Positions 6,054 to 7,348 of a DNA stretch of 7,348 nt are shown piece by piece; positions within the stretch are counted from its first letter, which is position 1; each line of letters starts with the position of its first letter. The DNA is taken from assembly GCA_016787375.1 (NCBI GenBank), contig JAEUUM010000200.1, positions 1-7,348 on the forward strand. The letters run 5' to 3'. The DNA is from Saprospiraceae bacterium. Its GTDB lineage: Bacteria > Bacteroidota > Bacteroidia > Chitinophagales > Saprospiraceae. Below the pieces are notes generated by a model. It had not been told where the DNA came from. It ran no database searches and was given only the letters and a program-made list of their open reading frames with translations. Position numbers and translations under genes: made by a program.

Positions 6054-6962
6054 ATGGTTAAACCAGGAAGGTATATTCTATTTCTTTTAATTTGGCTTGG
6101 TTTATTTTTAAACGGGAGTCAAGCCCAAAATCCATTTGACTTTGCCAATCGTTTGCCAAAATCAAAGCAAGATAGTCTGATATCTTTGACAACAAAATCT
6201 TTCAATCCTTTTGACATACCTAACAAACGCGAGGTAAAAAAGAGATTGCAACTTACTGGACCAACTCATGAGAAGACTGTTAAAAGTCTACAGTTCAACA
6301 AGCAAGCCATTCCACAGGAAAATTTATTTTGGTTAAATTTTTCTGTCATTTTTTTTATAGCTTTTATTTCAGCAATTTCCAGAAGTGTGTTTAAAAAAAT
6401 AATGGATTCATTATTTAATTTTAAAAAGTTGAAAATATTTCAACGCGAGGTTGTTAATTTTTTTTTAGTTCCAATGGTCTTGCTTTCTGTTTTTTGGATT
6501 TTTAATCTTTCTCTGTTTTTGTATTTCCTGTGTCATTACTACTCAATCGAGTTATTCGCCGGAAGCTTGTCTTCCCAAATTTTTAAGACATTTGGGTGTG
6601 TTTTGGTGATTTTTTGCATAAAACATCTGCTCTGGTTTTTTGTGAGTCGAGTTTTTCCCATCCAAAAAGAAATGGATCAATTTCAATTTTCAGTGGTTAA
6701 TTTTCACATTGCTGTGGGATTGTTTCTTTTGCCAATAAACTTGATTTTATGTTATATTCCGGTAAATTTTATTCAATTTTTCTTGGTTTTAGGTATAATT
6801 TTAGTGAGCAGTATATTCATGTTTAGGGCGATCACAGGATTGATACTGGGAAGTAAATATATTTTTGCTGCAAATTTTCATTTTTTATTATACCTTTGCA
6901 CCATTGAAATCGCACCTTTTTTAGTTCTTTTGAAATTAATAATTGTGTTAACAGGATTTTAG
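6054..6962 (+). CDS. DUF4271 family integral membrane protein
   Basis: This 302-residue protein matches the DUF4271 family, found mainly in Bacteroidota and of unknown function. Residues 1-24 form a cleavable signal peptide (hydrophobic ILFLLIWLGLFL, SQA|QN). A polar segment (25-90) follows and contains two copies of an NPFD motif, at 26-29 and 51-54. About six transmembrane helices occupy the rest, near 93-110, 136-160, 178-198, 214-234, 240-262 and 275-299. The last helix region, FLLYLCTIEIAPFLVLLK (277-294), is the part I find most characteristic of the family. The low number of polar residues in the helices gives no hint of a transport path or active site. Codons 135-138 include a run of nine T bases, but the frame is intact. 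The gene lies 12 bases before hemD on the same strand, so the two are probably cotranscribed; a link to tetrapyrrole synthesis is inference from position only. Confidence 0.85.
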   Translation: MVKPGRYILFLLIWLGLFLNGSQAQNPFDFANRLPKSKQDSLISLTTKSFNPFDIPNKREVKKRLQLTGPTHEKTVKSLQFNKQAIPQENLFWLNFSVIFFIAFISAISRSVFKKIMDSLFNFKKLKIFQREVVNFFLVPMVLLSVFWIFNLSLFLYFLCHYYSIELFAGSLSSQIFKTFGCVLVIFCIKHLLWFFVSRVFPIQKEMDQFQFSVVNFHIAVGLFLLPINLILCYIPVNFIQFFLVLGIILVSSIFMFRAITGLILGSKYIFAANFHFLLYLCTIEIAPFLVLLKLIIVLTGF

Positions 6963-6974
6963 TAACTAACCATC

Positions 6975-7348
6975 ATGGACCTGACTTTAAAAACAAAATC
7001 TGTGTTAGAGACTTACAAACCAGTAAAGACCATCTTAATAACTCAGCCCTCACCACTCCAAAAAAACCCATATTCAGAGATAATTGAAAAATATGGAGTT
7101 AAAATTGATTGGAGGGAGTTTACACAAGTTGAACCAATAGATATTAAGGAGTTTAGGAGACAGAGAATAAGACCGGACGAATTTGGAGCAGTAATTTTTA
7201 CAAGCAAAAATTCGATTGACCATTTTTTTCGAGTTTGTGAAGAGATGAGAGTCAAAATGTCTCCGGAAACCAGGTATTTTTGTATAACAGAAACCATTTC
7301 AAATTATCTCCAAAAATTTATAATATATCGCAAAAGAAAGGTCTTCAC
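6975..7348 (+). CDS. hemD: Uroporphyrinogen-III synthase, N-terminal half (window edge)
   Basis: The first 124 codons are present and the frame runs off the window; family members are about 250 residues. The enzyme closes hydroxymethylbilane, with inversion of ring D, to give uroporphyrinogen III, the branch precursor of haem and related tetrapyrroles, in the cytoplasm. HemD proteins are poorly conserved, but the first strand ILITQPSP (20-27), the strand-turn AVIFTSKNSIDHFF (76-89) and the segment YLQKFIIYRKRKVF (110-123) fit the Bacteroidota form well. ATG at 6975 is the first start after the DUF4271 stop and leaves a short N-terminal extension (about 18 residues) before the first strand. 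It has no visible promoter of its own and is most likely translated from the DUF4271 transcript. Confidence 0.85.
   Translation, partial: MDLTLKTKSVLETYKPVKTILITQPSPLQKNPYSEIIEKYGVKIDWREFTQVEPIDIKEFRRQRIRPDEFGAVIFTSKNSIDHFFRVCEEMRVKMSPETRYFCITETISNYLQKFIIYRKRKVF

Noticed and set aside
6458..6466. Run of nine T bases in the DUF4271 gene as a slippage switch
   Set aside because: The frame is intact, such runs are expected in AT-rich Phe/Leu codons, and there is no sign of variation from a single sequence.
7043..7297. Minus-strand frame over hemD
   Set aside because: It is antisense to recognised HemD sequence.

Overview
The window is AT-rich chromosomal DNA from a member of the Bacteroidota. 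The evidence is a DUF4271 gene followed directly by a Bacteroidota-type hemD, a RprX/RprY-like two-component pair, short lipoprotein signals ending in LSSC/SASC, and TAnnTTTG promoter boxes close to start codons. No gene places it below phylum with certainty. Nothing suggests mobile or recently acquired DNA: I saw no insertion sequence, integrase, CRISPR array, tRNA or rRNA.

Layout. The left part (1-4693 and on to 5969) is coded entirely on the minus strand. Read in the direction of transcription it holds: a sensor histidine kinase (5969-4695) and its OmpR-type response regulator (4693-4010), separated by one base; a FabG-like short-chain dehydrogenase (3848-3105); an FKBP-type prolyl isomerase lipoprotein (3028-2441) followed by a small unrecognised lipoprotein (2416-2120); a 356-base gap with AT-rich dyads; and the first 587 codons of a secreted tandem amidohydrolase (1763 to beyond base 1). 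The right part (6054-7348) is on the plus strand: a membrane protein of the DUF4271 family, then the start of hemD, cut by the window edge. The kinase and the DUF4271 gene are divergent and share the 84-base spacer 5970-6053.

Functions. Three minus-strand products are predicted to be exported: the amidohydrolase has an ordinary signal peptide, and the isomerase and the small protein have lipoprotein signals. The dehydrogenase is cytoplasmic and probably acts on acyl-thioesters, with residues that favour NAD(H). The two-component system senses an unknown periplasmic or envelope signal. On the other strand, hemD makes uroporphyrinogen III for haem and related tetrapyrroles, and its DUF4271 partner is a six-helix membrane protein of unknown role.

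The most useful non-coding observation is that four gene starts carry an exact TAnnTTTG box 19-25 bases upstream, and the kinase carries a one-mismatch version with a TTG at the expected spacing. These boxes also help to choose the isomerase start. I found no convincing new biological system; the best leads are the catalytically degenerate first amidohydrolase domain, the unrecognised small lipoprotein and the DUF4271-hemD pairing.
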